Notes under the pieces: model-generated
The model's database searches: none
What the model was told of the DNA's origin: nothing
Seen by the model: the letters and a program-made list of their open reading frames with translations, nothing else
Program-made: the position numbers and the translations under genes
Shown here: in pieces, positions 11,490 through 22,107 of the stretch
Layout: each line of letters begins with the position of its first letter
Numbering within the stretch: position 1 is the first letter of the stretch
Source of the DNA: Siniperca chuatsi
Lineage: Eukaryota; Chordata; Actinopteri; Centrarchiformes; Sinipercidae
Direction of reading: 5' to 3'
Length of the DNA: 64,000 nucleotides
Assembly (NCBI RefSeq): GCF_020085105.1
Contig: NC_058055.1
Location: forward strand, 28,403,872-28,467,871

Positions 11490-11745
11490 GGTGAGGAGCT
11501 CAGACATCTGGAAGGGCTTCTGAGTAGAACCACCGCTCCTTTGTGTAGAAAGGAGCCACTTGAGGTGGTTCAGCATGTGATTTGCATGCCTCCTGGATTC
11601 CACCCTGTGGAGGTATTCCTGGCATCTCCAACTCAGAGGAAATGCGGTGCAGGTCAGAAATTTGCTGAGGGGATTATATATCCCACATGGCCTGGGAAGG
11701 TCTTGTGATTCCCCAGGAAGTGCTGAAGGATGTAGCTGGGGAGAG
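11490..11745 (+). mobile_element. Non-LTR retrotransposon ORF2 3' fragment
   Basis: Fragment of the C-terminal end of a common fish non-LTR retrotransposon reverse transcriptase. Recognisable pieces in the plus strand are ERSHLRWF, then further on DYISHMAWEGLVIPQEVL, which match from memory the widespread RSQLRWFGHL...RDYVSRLAWERLGIPPEEL tail. The frame changes between the two. A shorter copy of the first part lies at about 38347-38452. I am unsure of the clade. Confidence 0.5.
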
Positions 11746-12134
11746 TGATGAAAAGAAGTTGTACTGTAGAAATTAGCATTTTTGCACTAAAACATGACCT
11801 AAAATGACTGTAGAATGGATGCTCCAAATAATTGTATTTTTTTGCTCCTGACCGCAAAGTGGGCTTATAATGGCCTGTATCACAACTTTCTTTTAATGAT
11901 TTTCTGAAACATTGTGTTAAAGGTTCTATATATGAGATTCTGAACATTAATGTAGCAGCAGACAACTATTTGCTATGTAAAGATATAGAGGAGTAATGGC
12001 GTGTTGTCATCGCAGCCTCTCTGTACTTTCTTTTGGTAGCCGGTCCGGCCCGCCGGCTGTGAGGAGAGCGATATAACGGCTGTTTCTTTTCTCATCTAAC
12101 TTTGTGAATTAAGGATTTCTTTATAACCAGTGTT

Positions 12135-12240
12135 TGTTATGGTACACAGATTCTGGACCCAAAAGCATGACTGACACAGAGTTGAAGTGGTTAGTTTCAG
12201 TTTATTGCAAAAACAAAGAGTAAGAGTGTGTGGAAGGAAC
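12135..12240 (-). mobile_element. LTR fragment shared by several units
   Basis: About 105 bp starting TGTTATGGTACACAGA, with antisense CAGTTTATTG polyadenylation-like sequence. The same sequence recurs at about 19155-19265, 38735-38850 and, as a longer copy, at 63411 to the window end. The longer copy shows that it is the end of an LTR. Here only the end remains, upstream of the receptor. Confidence 0.5.
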
Positions 12241-12991
12241 AAACACGTTGCACCCATTTGTTTTGGTCTGAGATGCTGCTGCTCTAGTGTGACATTTTGT
12301 GGCAGTGAACGTCGCTTACTAGGGATGTCCAGGTCGATCGTTATCAGCAGTCGGTATAAAACAGAGCAGTCAAAAGGCAGTCGATATAAAAATCAATTTC
12401 CAGCCATGTTGGATTAAATCTACACTTCCCTGGCATATTTAGTGTTCGTAACAGACTCATCAAGGCAAGGAAGAAAGGAGAGGGAGAGCCAGTGATGCTT
12501 CAGAATTTGAAAAATGAAAAAGCTGATCAATTTCTGATTCTGAGCAATTTGATTATAATGACTTGATGAAGAAAACTTTGGTCAAAATATAAGACAGCAT
12601 TATGTGGTTCATTTAAATTTCAAAGACTTTTTAAGCACAAGGGCAAGGGGCTATTTTCAAGGTATTCCAGTACTTCAATTTTTAATACTGCTATACCAGC
12701 TGCTATAACAAAACAAAAAATTATCTGTATCAGCCGAAATGGCTCATAGATGATCAGCAACAGGTCCTTTAAGTTTCCTATAGTGGTTTAAATAGTATGG
12801 TTGAAGAGAGGAGTGTCATTGTGGATCTGTTGTGGCAGGAAGGTTTGCACAGATATTTGGACTTCCTCTCTTCATCTCCAGAAAGTGGGCTGACAAGATG
12901 GAAACAGCGAGGAAACAAAAATAAGTAATACCAGCTTCCTCATTGGTCCTCAAAGTTGGGAAGAGGCCGTTCTCTTCCATTACTGATCTGC

Positions 12992-13088
12992 TGACACGTG
13001 ATGGTGTCACATGAACTTGGTGTGTCGACAGAGATCATAAACAATATGTGAGGTTTGGGAAACCCTGCAGAACAGCTCTGCCTGCACA
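12992..13088 (+). promoter_or_regulatory. Conserved OR upstream block of OR2
   Basis: CTGACACGTGATGGTGTCACATGAA, interrupted here only by my description, then an AT-rich ATAAACAATATGTGAGG and AAACCCTGCAGAACAGCTCTG. It ends about 180 bp before the ATG. A possible splice donor (GATGTATGTG near 13133) and a pyrimidine-rich stretch ending CTCTAAG just before the ATG hint at a short 5' UTR intron; this is inference. Confidence 0.55.
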
Positions 13089-13271
13089 TTAACGAGCATG
13101 GCATCTATCCTGCTAACTTTCTATACAAAAAAGATGTATGTGGATGATTCTGGGTTTTGCTCTAAAGAGGACTGTTCACTGTTTTAGGAATACAAACTGG
13201 ACAGGATTCAGTGTGATTTTATCCAATTACATCAACAAGATTTTTTTCATGTCTTACTGTGTTGCTCTAAG

Positions 13272-14270
13272 ATGTCAGCTACAAATCAGTCTAAGACCAA
13301 CATCACTGTTGGACAGCAGTATGTGGGGTTACTGGAAAGAGTGTTATTTTCCACTCTGACTACAATGCCATGCTGTGTGTTTCTCTTCATTAATGGGACC
13401 CTGTTATTCACCTTGAGGAGTAAACCAGTGTTTTGTGAGACCTCCCGTTACATTCTTTTGTACAACCTTCTTTTTGCAGACACTCTACTGTTGGCACAGA
13501 GCCAGTTAATGTACCTACTATCTGCTTGTAGAATAAGGGTGACGTATCCTGTGTGTGGTGCTCTCACCATGCTCTCCAAACTCACAACTGTGATCTCCCC
13601 TCTCACACTGGTGGTGATGTCTATGGAGAGATATGTCGCTGTGTGCTACCCACTGAGGCATGCTACCATCGTCACCATCAGAAACACAGCAGTGGCCATC
13701 ATTGTGGTCTGGGCTTTTAGTTCACTAAATGTCCTCATTCGAGTTATTTTGCTATTAATATTTTCATTTCAAGACTTGCAGAGCCTGCAGATGAAAGATC
13801 TTTGCTCTGACATAGCCATGTTTCTTGTTCCAATATCTGAGCATTATGACAAAGCCTATACTTGTTTTCTGTTTGTATCAGCTGGCGTGGCAGTCACTTC
13901 TTCCTATATTGGTGTGATGATAGCAGCCAGGTCGGCCTCCACAGACAAAGCTTCAGCCCGTAAGGCTCGTAACACACTGCTGCTGCATCTGGTGCAGCTG
14001 GGCCTCAGTCTCTCCTCAACTATGAATAGCCCATTGCTCACAGCTATCTCAGAAATTGCATCGAGGGTAGTACTTGTGCGCATCCAGATTGTTTTTTATG
14101 TGTGTGTTTTCCTCCTCCCCAGATGTTTGAGTGCTCTCATCTATGGTCTCAGAGACCAGACCATCAGACCCGTCCTTATGTACCATCTATGCTGTCAACT
14201 GAAACGCTCAGTCATCCCAGCCAAGGCTGAGAGGTCAAGCTTTGTCAAGTTTTCAGGGAGGCCTTCATAA
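13272..14270 (+). CDS. Odorant receptor 131-2-like (OR2)
   Basis: Intact single-exon receptor of 332 residues, a predicted seven-pass G-protein-coupled chemoreceptor. Sequons are N5-Q-S and N10-I-T. Landmarks are N41 in TM1, D70 in LLFAD (TM2), C95 at the top of TM3 and C178 in the second outer loop (likely disulfide), E119-R120-Y121 followed by VAVCYPLRH, W147 in TM4, and an unusual TM5-TM6 cytoplasmic linker (ARSASTDKASARKARNTLLLHL). TM7 has PRCLSALIYGLRD in place of a strict NPxxY, followed by a short basic tail ending FSGRPS. A start 134 bp upstream in another frame is a shadow. It closes tandem unit 1. OR5 is its closest relative at several sites (MSATNQ, DLCSD, LTAIS), although shared insertions link it with OR3. 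Confidence 0.94.
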   Translation: MSATNQSKTNITVGQQYVGLLERVLFSTLTTMPCCVFLFINGTLLFTLRSKPVFCETSRYILLYNLLFADTLLLAQSQLMYLLSACRIRVTYPVCGALTMLSKLTTVISPLTLVVMSMERYVAVCYPLRHATIVTIRNTAVAIIVVWAFSSLNVLIRVILLLIFSFQDLQSLQMKDLCSDIAMFLVPISEHYDKAYTCFLFVSAGVAVTSSYIGVMIAARSASTDKASARKARNTLLLHLVQLGLSLSSTMNSPLLTAISEIASRVVLVRIQIVFYVCVFLLPRCLSALIYGLRDQTIRPVLMYHLCCQLKRSVIPAKAERSSFVKFSGRPS

Positions 14271-14848
14271 TTCACCATATCTGACTGTAGTGATTGAGCA
14301 AGAAAGAAATTGAAAACACAGTTTCATAATTTTGAGAACAACATTATTTATTATTTATAAAAACAACAAATGTCAGTGTTGCTTGAAATTCACTGGAAGT
14401 CACTGAGGCTGCATTCATCTCTCTGAATAGATATATATCACTGTGTGTGGGAATCAATCTGAATTTATAAACATTTTAATAATTCAATATGGCATGAGAG
14501 CATTTCATCAGAATCAGAATCAGAATCATTTCATTAAAGAAATTCAAGCTTATTTGCTGCAACAAACAGATTTACACTTCAGTTTACATTAAATACAATT
14601 GAGAAAAAAACAAACAAAAAACAAGCATTCATATTGTCAAAGACAACACAAAACTCTCTAGCGCTTATTTCCATCATGATCAACCTGTTAGGATGAACAC
14701 ATCACTTTACTGCCTTTGAACTGGCAGAGACAAGGGGAAAATACCACATACCACATAAAGGTTGAGTGGGAAAGCATGACCAACTGCTAGATCACGCATG
14801 TGTATCTGCCAGCATTTCCTCTCTACGTTCCTGATAGACTGAGCAAAA
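14271..14848. other. OR2 3' flank
   Basis: Non-coding flank that matches the 3' flanks of OR3, OR4 and OR5. It contains a tail-only LINE insertion (14509-14526). It ends in a deletion junction (CCTGATAGACTGAGCAAAAG near 14833) that is shared with the OR3 flank; about 930 bp present after OR4 (about 33975-34900) are missing here. Confidence 0.65.
14509..14526 (-). mobile_element. Tail-only LINE insertion with 8-bp TSD
   Basis: Eighteen bases (CAGAATCAGAATCAGAAT) flanked on both sides by CATTTCAT (14501-14508 and 14527-14534). The OR5 flank near 44550 has the single uninterrupted CATTTCAT, which is the empty site. The insert equals the reverse complement of the Rex1-like LINE tail, so it is best explained as an insertion truncated to its terminal repeat. 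Confidence 0.65.
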
Positions 14849-15551
14849 GAAAATGCTTCACCTAACTGAAAGTGAGAAGGCGAATATACAGAAGATTTAA
14901 ATAAGCTGCTAATTGTGTGTCAGAGTCCCTCATAGTAATTAATAAACATGAAACTTAAAAATACAGTGTTTATTGTGTCATTGAGATTAGAACTTTTGTA
15001 TCATTGTTTTTTTATATTTGATTTTCATTCTTTCTAAGTTCAAAATGAACATTGGTATATGCACACTTTCATGAAAAAAAATAAATTGATTCTCAGCTAA
15101 ACATTGACTCCTGCCCTAGTAACTGTAATCTTCTCACAGAATATCTACAGCTAACAGCTTCCTAATTACAGCTGAGTGTTGAAACTCCAGCCGAAATGTC
15201 TTAAGCTGCAGATGCTAATGGCCAACAGATACTGGCTTCAAGAAAGCTCTGTACTTTAATAAACTGAAAAATCCTTTGAATTCTGTCTTGAAATACAAAG
15301 TTAATATGTTTCTTCCCACCGAAAATTAAGGTGTCAATAGTTAATACGTATTTTCAAGTTTAGAGTCTCTGTTCATTTGGGGCGTTTCCGTAATTGAAAG
15401 GTGCCTTTTGCTAAATCTTGAGTGTAAATGTTGTTGTGGCAATGTTGTTTTTCAGCTGCTGAAAACACTCTGAGGTGTCACAAAGAGAAATCCCTCCCAT
15501 CTGACCTAATCTCCTGATAACTCATTTAGACACATTAAATATTCAAACCTT

Positions 15552-15635
15552 CGTTAGATGGAGGCACATGATTCGCCGTGGCAACATGATTCGCTGTGGC
15601 GACCCCTGAAAGGGAACAGCCGAAAGGAAAAGAAG
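15552..15635 (+). mobile_element. LINE 3'-end fragment (84 bp)
   Basis: Insert between CAAACCTT and ACTCATGAATG, which are joined directly in the copies at about 7350 and 35580. It matches the last bases of the LINE fragment at 54868-55199 (GTTAGATGGAGGCACATGAT..., GGAACAGCCGAAAGG). It also has an internal tandem duplication of about 20 bp (CATGATTCGCCGTGGCAA and CATGATTCGCTGTGGCGA). The same insert with the same internal duplication lies at 27152-27235. Confidence 0.7.
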
Positions 15636-16189
15636 ACTCATGAATGTTTTCAGTAAATATTGACATGATTAATGGTTCCCGTGGGTGTTTATCAGGAATC
15701 TTCATGGAGAGGGGATGACGTGTACCTCTGTGAAAACAAATTTTGGCTTACCTATTTCAAGCGACACTTGACAAGATTTTAATACAAAAATTATTGTGTC
15801 TTCTGAGTCTAAAGTTGGGCAGCAACAAAGAGGAACATCTCATCTCCTCTGTCTGTTAATTCTCCCTGTTTACCAACATGGTGCACAGATTCATAGTTAG
15901 GTATACTTTACATAGTAATATATATTACTTCATAGCATCTTAGCTAGCTAACATTAGATAGCTTCTCCATGGCCTTGCACATTCCATCCTCTTTGTTTTA
16001 AACACTGTACAACTCTTTTAATTTTAAAACAGATATATAACAGTAAATATTGAACATTACTATTAAATAAAATAATGCGATTTTATATTTATGATTCTTG
16101 ACTTACTTTTTCTTTTCTCCTACTATATTTATTGTGACTGTTACGCACTAAAAAATTCCTTGTATGTGAAAACCTATTTGCCATTAAAC

Positions 16190-18755
16190 TTTGGTCATGA
16201 GCTGTGGCCAGTAGGTGATTTGTTGGCAGGCGAGGAAGGCTCCCTTGTGCCTTGGTGCCTGGTGCTGGAATCTGGTGTTGATCGGCGAGCTGGCGGTTCT
16301 TGCCCGCTAACTGGAGAAGTGCTGCTCGGGTCTCCCTCCATATCTTACGGCAATGGCGGAGGTGGTGTTGTACTGAAGGAACCGCAAGCTCACTCTCTTG
16401 GGCTGGACATAGAGGAGGCTGGTACCCTAAAGATGACTCGAAAGGAGAGAGACCAGAAGCAGCACTGGTATGTGAGTTGTGTGCATACTCGACCCAGGGA
16501 AGTTGAGAGCTCCAGGAGGAAGGGTTGGTGGCTGCCACACAACGAAGGGCTGCTTCGAGGTCCTGGTTAGCCCTCTCAGTCTGGCTGTTGGACTGGGGAT
16601 GGAACCCGGAGAAGAGGCTGATAGTTGCTCCCAGGGCTAGGCAGAATGCCTTCCAAACCTGAGATGAACTGGGGACCCTGGTTGGAGACTATGTTGAGCA
16701 GAATGCCATGGAGACGGAAAACCTGTTGGACCAGGAGATCTGCCATTTCTTGAGCTGAGGGAAGTTTGGGTAATTCCACAAAAGGAACTGCTTTGGAAAA
16801 CCGGTCTACAATGGTGAGGATGGTGGTGTTACCTTGAGAGGGGGGAAATCCGGTAATGAAGTCCAGTGCTATGTGAGACCAAGGATGACTGGGGACGAGG
16901 AGCGAAGTTAATGAGTGGCAGTGGGTATTTATTTTTGAGCCGAGCGGATTGCAAGCAGGTGGAGAGACAGTAGGAGGTCCAACTCACAATTCTCCCATTA
17001 GTCCAGTCCATGTGCGGATTGTGTTGATGTAGCCAGGGGAAGCCCAGAACTAGTGGTGTGTTGGGAGACGAGATGAGTTGGAACTGGATCTTCTCCCGAT
17101 GATTACCAGATAGCACTAAGGACACAGGGACAGTGCAACGGGTCACTTGGGCTAGGGGTCTGCCATCCAAAGCCTCAACCTTTGTGGAAAACTTAGAGTC
17201 TCTGTGAGGGGACCAGCCTGTCGAGCCAACTTCGTGTCCAAAAAATTTCCCTCTGCTCCGGAGTCGACGAGGGCTGACAGGGGGAACGACACCCATTGGT
17301 GGTAGAGGGTGGCCGGGATTTGTAGTCTAGGCGGCCCCGGGTTACGGGGGTTGTCTTGGCTCACCAGAACCCCCAATGCGACTGGTGAGCCTACTCTTTT
17401 GGCCTCACAGGACACGCAACCAGAAAGTGGCCCCTGTGGCCATAGTACAGGCACTCCCCAGCTGCTCGTCTGCGAAGGTGCTCAGCTGGCGTAATATGGG
17501 CTCAACCTAGTTGTATTGGTTCTGTTTCAGAGGTGGCCAAAGGCTGCGAGCGTGGCCCCTTGGTCAGGATTTGGCTCCTAGGTCTTGTGTGCGTAGGGGG
17601 AGCCGTGTTGCATGAAGGATGGGTGAGGGGACGGCTGGTGCACTCCTGACTCCTTGTCCATTCTAATGCATAGCGAAACCATAGTGTCCAGGCCGGTGGA
17701 TTCATCCCGAGCTGCCTGCTCATCCTTCATTTGCTCTTCCCCTTAGTAATACCTCGATGTAATTTACCTTGGACTGGTCAGAAGAAAACATGACGGGCAG
17801 ACTGGCAGAAGACCAGAGAGCATTGCAGCAGGAAACCCCGACATCTGGTGACATCTCCGGTGAAGGGGTCCGGGTCGGAAGTGTAGGAATCCCGGAGTGG
17901 TGGTGGTGTCGACAGCGGATTAGCAGGAGTAGTCTGCGGAGATGGCGCCATCAGTACCGTAGACTAGAGCTGGGTGGTTAATCTGGAAACTTGGTGAGTT
18001 AGTTGCGTGATCTGGGTGACCATGGCCTGGTTGCTGTCGGAGAGAGCCTGGAGAATCTGCTCATGTTGTCCAAGAAGAATCCCTTGGCTAATTAGCGCCT
18101 GATGGAATGGCACTACTTCTGGGTTGGTGTCTGCTGGGTCCATGTTGGCCAGATCGTTCTGGGCAACAGAACCCAAAAATGCAGAACACAACAAAATGGT
18201 ATGGCGGTAAAGTCACAGTCTCTTTATTTTAATTGCAAGCAATTACTGAGGATTGCACTTCTTCAGAGTGGTAGACCTGGCATAACCTTCTGTATCCCCA
18301 GAGGACGTGGTAGGCCCGGTTCTGGAAGGGGCTGCAAAGATCCAGGAACAAAGACTGGGGAAGTGTGTTCTGGCCTGGCTTGCGTAGAGCGATGTTGTAG
18401 AACTGGTCAGGCAGCAGATCCGTGGAGTGGAGCCGGCTTGGCCCGAGAGGCAGTTGGTTCAATAGGTGTAGCCGACAGAACCGAAGAGGCAGTAGGTTGG
18501 TGTAGCGTGGCAGATGGGACAGGCAAACAGGCTTGTAGTGATCCGGGAGGAGACTGTGGCTGAGATCACCGGTGTAGCTCTGAGGCAGAAGCAGCAATTA
18601 CTTAACTTGGTTGAGGTAGGAGCCTTTATGTAGATATCGTACAAGTGTACGGAGACGATCTGGCGCTGGTAGTGTGGTAGCGCCTGGTATGCTATGGAGA
18701 CTGATGAGTAATTGGCGTCAGGCATGCCGGCCAATTTTTCACCCGGCCTCTGACT
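16190..18755 (-). mobile_element. Sushi-like Ty3/Gypsy fossil, copy B
   Basis: Broken copy homologous to the one at 8010-11160. Parts on the minus strand are an LTR-derived region (about 18165-18755), gag-like pieces (about 17640-18160), a protease region with a CCHC-like zinc knuckle sequence just before it (about 17230-17480; CLYYGH-type cysteines are clearer in copy C), and integrase (about 16160-16800). Reverse transcriptase is almost wholly absent. Many breaks. It belongs to the duplicated unit and was not inserted independently. Confidence 0.78.
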
Positions 18756-20001
18756 GGGGAGAGTGATGAAAAGAAGTTGTACTGTAGAAATTAGCATTTT
18801 TGCACTAAAACATGACCTAAAATGACTGTAGAATGGATGCTCCAAATAATTGTATTTTTTTGCTCCTGACCGCAAAGTGGGCTTATAATGGCCTGTATCA
18901 CAACTTTCTTTTAATGATTTTCTGAAACATTGTGTTAAAGGTTCTATATATGAGATTCTGAACATTAATGTAGCAGCAGACAACTATTTGCTATGTAAAG
19001 ATATAGAGGAGTAATGCCGTGTTGTCATCGCAGCCTCTCTGTACTTTCTTTTGGTAGACGGTCCGGCCCACCGGCTGTGAGGAGAGCGATATAACGGCTG
19101 TTTCTTTTCTCATCTAACTTTGTGAATTAAGGATTTCTTTATAACCAGTGTTTGTTATGTTACACAGATTCTGGACCCAAAAGCATGACTGACACAGAGT
19201 TGAAGTGGTTAGTTTCGGTTTATTGCAAAAACAAAGAGTAACCAGGTGTGTGGAAGGAACAAACACGTTGCACCCATTTGTTTTGGTCTGAGATGCTGCT
19301 GCTCTAGTGTGACATTTTGTGGCAGTGAACGTCGCTTACTAGGGATGTCCAGGTCGATCGTTATCAGCAGTCGGTATAAAACAGAGCAGTCAAAAGGCAG
19401 TCGATATAAAAATCAATTTCCAGCCATGTTGGATTAAATCTACACTTCCCTGGCATATTTAGTGTTCGTAACAGACTCATCAAGGCAAGGAAGAAAGGAG
19501 AGGGAGAGCCAGTGATGCTTCAGAGTTTGAAAAATGAAAAAGCTGATCAATTTCTGATTCTGAGCAATTTGATTATAATGACTTGATGAACAAAACTTTA
19601 TGCATTATGTGGTTCATTTAAATTTCAAGGACTTTTTAAGCACAAGGGCAAGGGGCTATTTTCAAGGTATTCCAGTACTTAAATTTTTAATACTGCTATA
19701 CCAGCTGCTATAACAAAACAAAAAATTATCTGTATCGGCTGTGTATCGGCCGATATGGCTCATAGACAATCGGCAACAGGTCCTTTAAGTTTCCTATAGT
19801 GTTTTAAATAGTATGGTTGAAGAGAGGAGTGTCATTGTGGATCTGTTGTGGCAGGAAGGTTTGCAGATATTTGGACTTCCTCTCTTCATCTCCAGAAAGT
19901 GGGCTGACAAGATGGAAACAGCGAGGAAACAAAAATAAGTAATACCAGCTTCCTCATTGGTCAAAGTTGGGAAGAGGCTGTTCTCTTCCATTACTGATCT
20001 G

Positions 20002-20098
20002 CTGACACGTGATGGTGTCATATGAACCTGGTGTGTCGACAGAGATCATAAACAATATGTGAGGTTTGGGAAACCTTGCAGAACAGCTCTGCCTGCAC
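20002..20098 (+). promoter_or_regulatory. Conserved OR upstream block of OR3
   Basis: Same block as upstream of OR2, with GATGGTGTCATATGAA in place of GATGGTGTCACATGAA. It ends about 185 bp before the ATG. Regulatory role inferred from conservation across all paralogs. Confidence 0.5.
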
Positions 20099-20283
20099 AT
20101 TAACGAGCATAACATCTATCCTGCTAACTTTCTATACAAAAAAAGATGTATGTGGATGATTCTGGGTTTTGCTCTAAAGAGGACTGTTCCATGTTTTAGG
20201 AATACAAACTGGACAGGATTCATTGTGATTTTATTCAATTACATCAACAAGATTTTTTTTCATGTCTTAAGTGTTGCTCTAAG

Positions 20284-21282
20284 ATGTCAGATACAAATCA
20301 GTCTAAGACCAACATCACTGTTGGACAGCAGTATGTGGGGTTACTGGAAAGAGTGTTAGTTTCCACTCTGACTACAATGCCATGCTGTGTGTTTCTCTTC
20401 ATTAATGGGACCCTGTTATTCACCTTGAGGAGTAAACCAGTGTTTTGTGAGACCTCCCGTTACATTCTTCTGTACAACCTTCTTTTTGCAGACACTGTAC
20501 TGTTGGCCCAGAGTCAGTTAATGTACCTACTATCTGCTTGTAGAATAAGGATGACGTATCCTGTGTGTGGTGCTCTCATCATGCTCTCCAAACTCACAAG
20601 TGAAGTCTCCCCTCTCACACTGGTGGTGATGTCTATGGAGAGATATGTCGCTGTGTGCTACCCACTGAGGCACGCTACCATCGTCACCATCAGAAACACA
20701 GGGGTGGCCATCATTGTGGTTTGGGCTTTTAGTTCACTAAATGTCCTCATTCGAGTTCTTTTGCTATTAATATTTCCATTTCAAGACTTGCAGAGCCTGC
20801 AGATGAAAGATTTTTGCTCTGACATAGCCATGTTTCTTGTTCCAATATCTGAGCATTATGACAAAGCCTATACTTGTTTTCTGTTTGCATCAGCTGGTGT
20901 GGCAGTCACTTCTTCCTATGTTGGTGTGATGATAGCAGCCAGGTCGGCCTCCACAGACAAAGCTTCAGCCCGGAAGGCTCGTAACACTCTGCTGCTGCAT
21001 CTGGTGCAGCTGGGCCTCAGTCTCTCCTCAACTATGAATAGCCCATTGCTCATAGCTATCTCAGAAATTGCATCGAGGGTAGTACTTGTGCGCATCCAGA
21101 TTGTTTTTTATGTGTGTGTTTACCTCCTCCCCAGATGTTTGAGTGCTCTCATCTATGGTCTCAGAGACCAGACCATCAGACCCGTCCTTATGTACCATCT
21201 ATGCTGTCAACTGAAACGCTCAGTCGTCCCAGCCAAGGGTGAGAGGTCAAGCTTTGTCAGGTTTTCAGGGAGGCCTTCATAA
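20284..21282 (+). CDS. Odorant receptor 131-2-like (OR3)
   Basis: Intact, 332 residues, same architecture as OR2 and nearly identical to it. Differences lie mainly in regions that face the ligand or the outside: MSDTNQ at the amino end, SEVSPLTL in TM3 (others have TTVISPLTL), RIRM before TM3, DFCSD in the second outer loop, and LIAIS plus CVYLLP in TM7. D70, C95, E119-R120-Y121, C178 and the RPVLMYHLCC tail are all kept. Both N-terminal sequons are present. The start is the ATG after GTTGCTCTAAG. The longer frame that starts at 20066 is out of phase and not believed. Confidence 0.93.
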   Translation: MSDTNQSKTNITVGQQYVGLLERVLVSTLTTMPCCVFLFINGTLLFTLRSKPVFCETSRYILLYNLLFADTVLLAQSQLMYLLSACRIRMTYPVCGALIMLSKLTSEVSPLTLVVMSMERYVAVCYPLRHATIVTIRNTGVAIIVVWAFSSLNVLIRVLLLLIFPFQDLQSLQMKDFCSDIAMFLVPISEHYDKAYTCFLFASAGVAVTSSYVGVMIAARSASTDKASARKARNTLLLHLVQLGLSLSSTMNSPLLIAISEIASRVVLVRIQIVFYVCVYLLPRCLSALIYGLRDQTIRPVLMYHLCCQLKRSVVPAKGERSSFVRFSGRPS

Positions 21283-21521
21283 TTCACCATATCTGACTGT
21301 AGTGATTGATTGAGCAAGAAAGAAACTGAAAACACAGTTTCATAATTTTGAAAACAACATTGTTCATTTATAAAAACAACAAATGTCAGTGTTGCTTGAA
21401 ATTCACTGGAAGTCACTGAGGCTGCATTCATCTCTCTGAATAGATATATATCACTGTGTGTGGGAATCAATCTGAATTTATTAAAATTTTAATAATTCAA
21501 TATGGCATGAGAGCATTTCAT

Positions 21522-21539
21522 CAGAATCAGAATCAGAAT
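21522..21539 (-). mobile_element. Tail-only LINE insertion with 8-bp TSD
   Basis: Identical in sequence and position to the one after OR2: 18 bp of CAGAAT units between CATTTCAT at 21514-21521 and 21540-21547. It was therefore present before OR2 and OR3 flanks were duplicated, or was spread by conversion. It is absent after OR4 and OR5. Confidence 0.65.
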
Positions 21540-22107
21540 CATTTCATTAAAGAAATTCAAGCTTATTTGCTGCAACAAACAGATTTACATTTCAGTTTAC
21601 ATTAAATACAATTGAGAAAAAAAAACAACAACAAAAAACAAGCATTCATATTGTCAACTACAACACAAAACTCTCTAGAGCTTATTTCCATCACAATCAA
21701 CCTGTTAGGATGAATACATCACTTTACTGCCTTTGAACTGGCAGAGGCCAGGGGAAATTACCACTCACCACATCTCACATAAAGGTTGAGTGGGAAAGCA
21801 TGGCCAACTGCTAGATCACGCATGTGTATCTGCCAGCATTTCCTCTCTACGTTCCTGATAGACTGAGCAAAAGAAAATGCTTCACCTAACTGAAAGTGAG
21901 AAGGCGAATATACAGAAGATTTAAATAAGCTGCTAATTGTGTGTCAGAGTCCCTCATAGTAATAAATAAACACAAACTTAAAAATACAGTGTTTATTGTG
22001 TCATTGAGATTAGAACTTTTGTATCATTGTTTTTTACATTTGATTTTCACTCTTTCTAAGTTCAAAATGAACATGCACACTTTCATGAAAAATAAAATAA
22101 TGATTCC

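Larger units (their letters stand above)
6653..14848 (+). repeat. Tandem unit 1 of 4 (carries OR2)
   Basis: First copy of a head-to-tail segmental duplication. Units are cut here at the shared sequence GAAAATGCTTCACCTAACTG. The order is flank (6653-8000), sushi-like Gypsy fossil (about 8010-11160), other retroelement fragments (11178-11745), OR-proximal flank (11748-13271), OR2, and 3' flank. About 370 bp of homologous flank (from 6279) precedes this cut point and is matched only by 34560-34902. Length is about 8.2 kb. Confidence 0.8.
14849..21872 (+). repeat. Tandem unit 2 of 4 (carries OR3)
   Basis: Second copy of the segmental duplication, about 7.0 kb, nearly base-for-base like unit 1 over long stretches. 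It differs by an 84-bp LINE-tail insert (15552-15635), a shorter flank after it, a more deleted sushi-like fossil, and loss of the 11178-11735 equivalent: the junction is near 18755. Confidence 0.8.

Noticed and set aside
12816-13010. A 64-codon minus-strand frame that recurs upstream of OR2, OR3, OR4 and OR5 (also 19794, 31985, 42869)
   Set aside because: It recurs because the units are recent duplicates. It overlaps the promoter-like block, one copy has a different end, and the diverged OR6 and OR7 upstream regions lack it. No domain or signal is visible.
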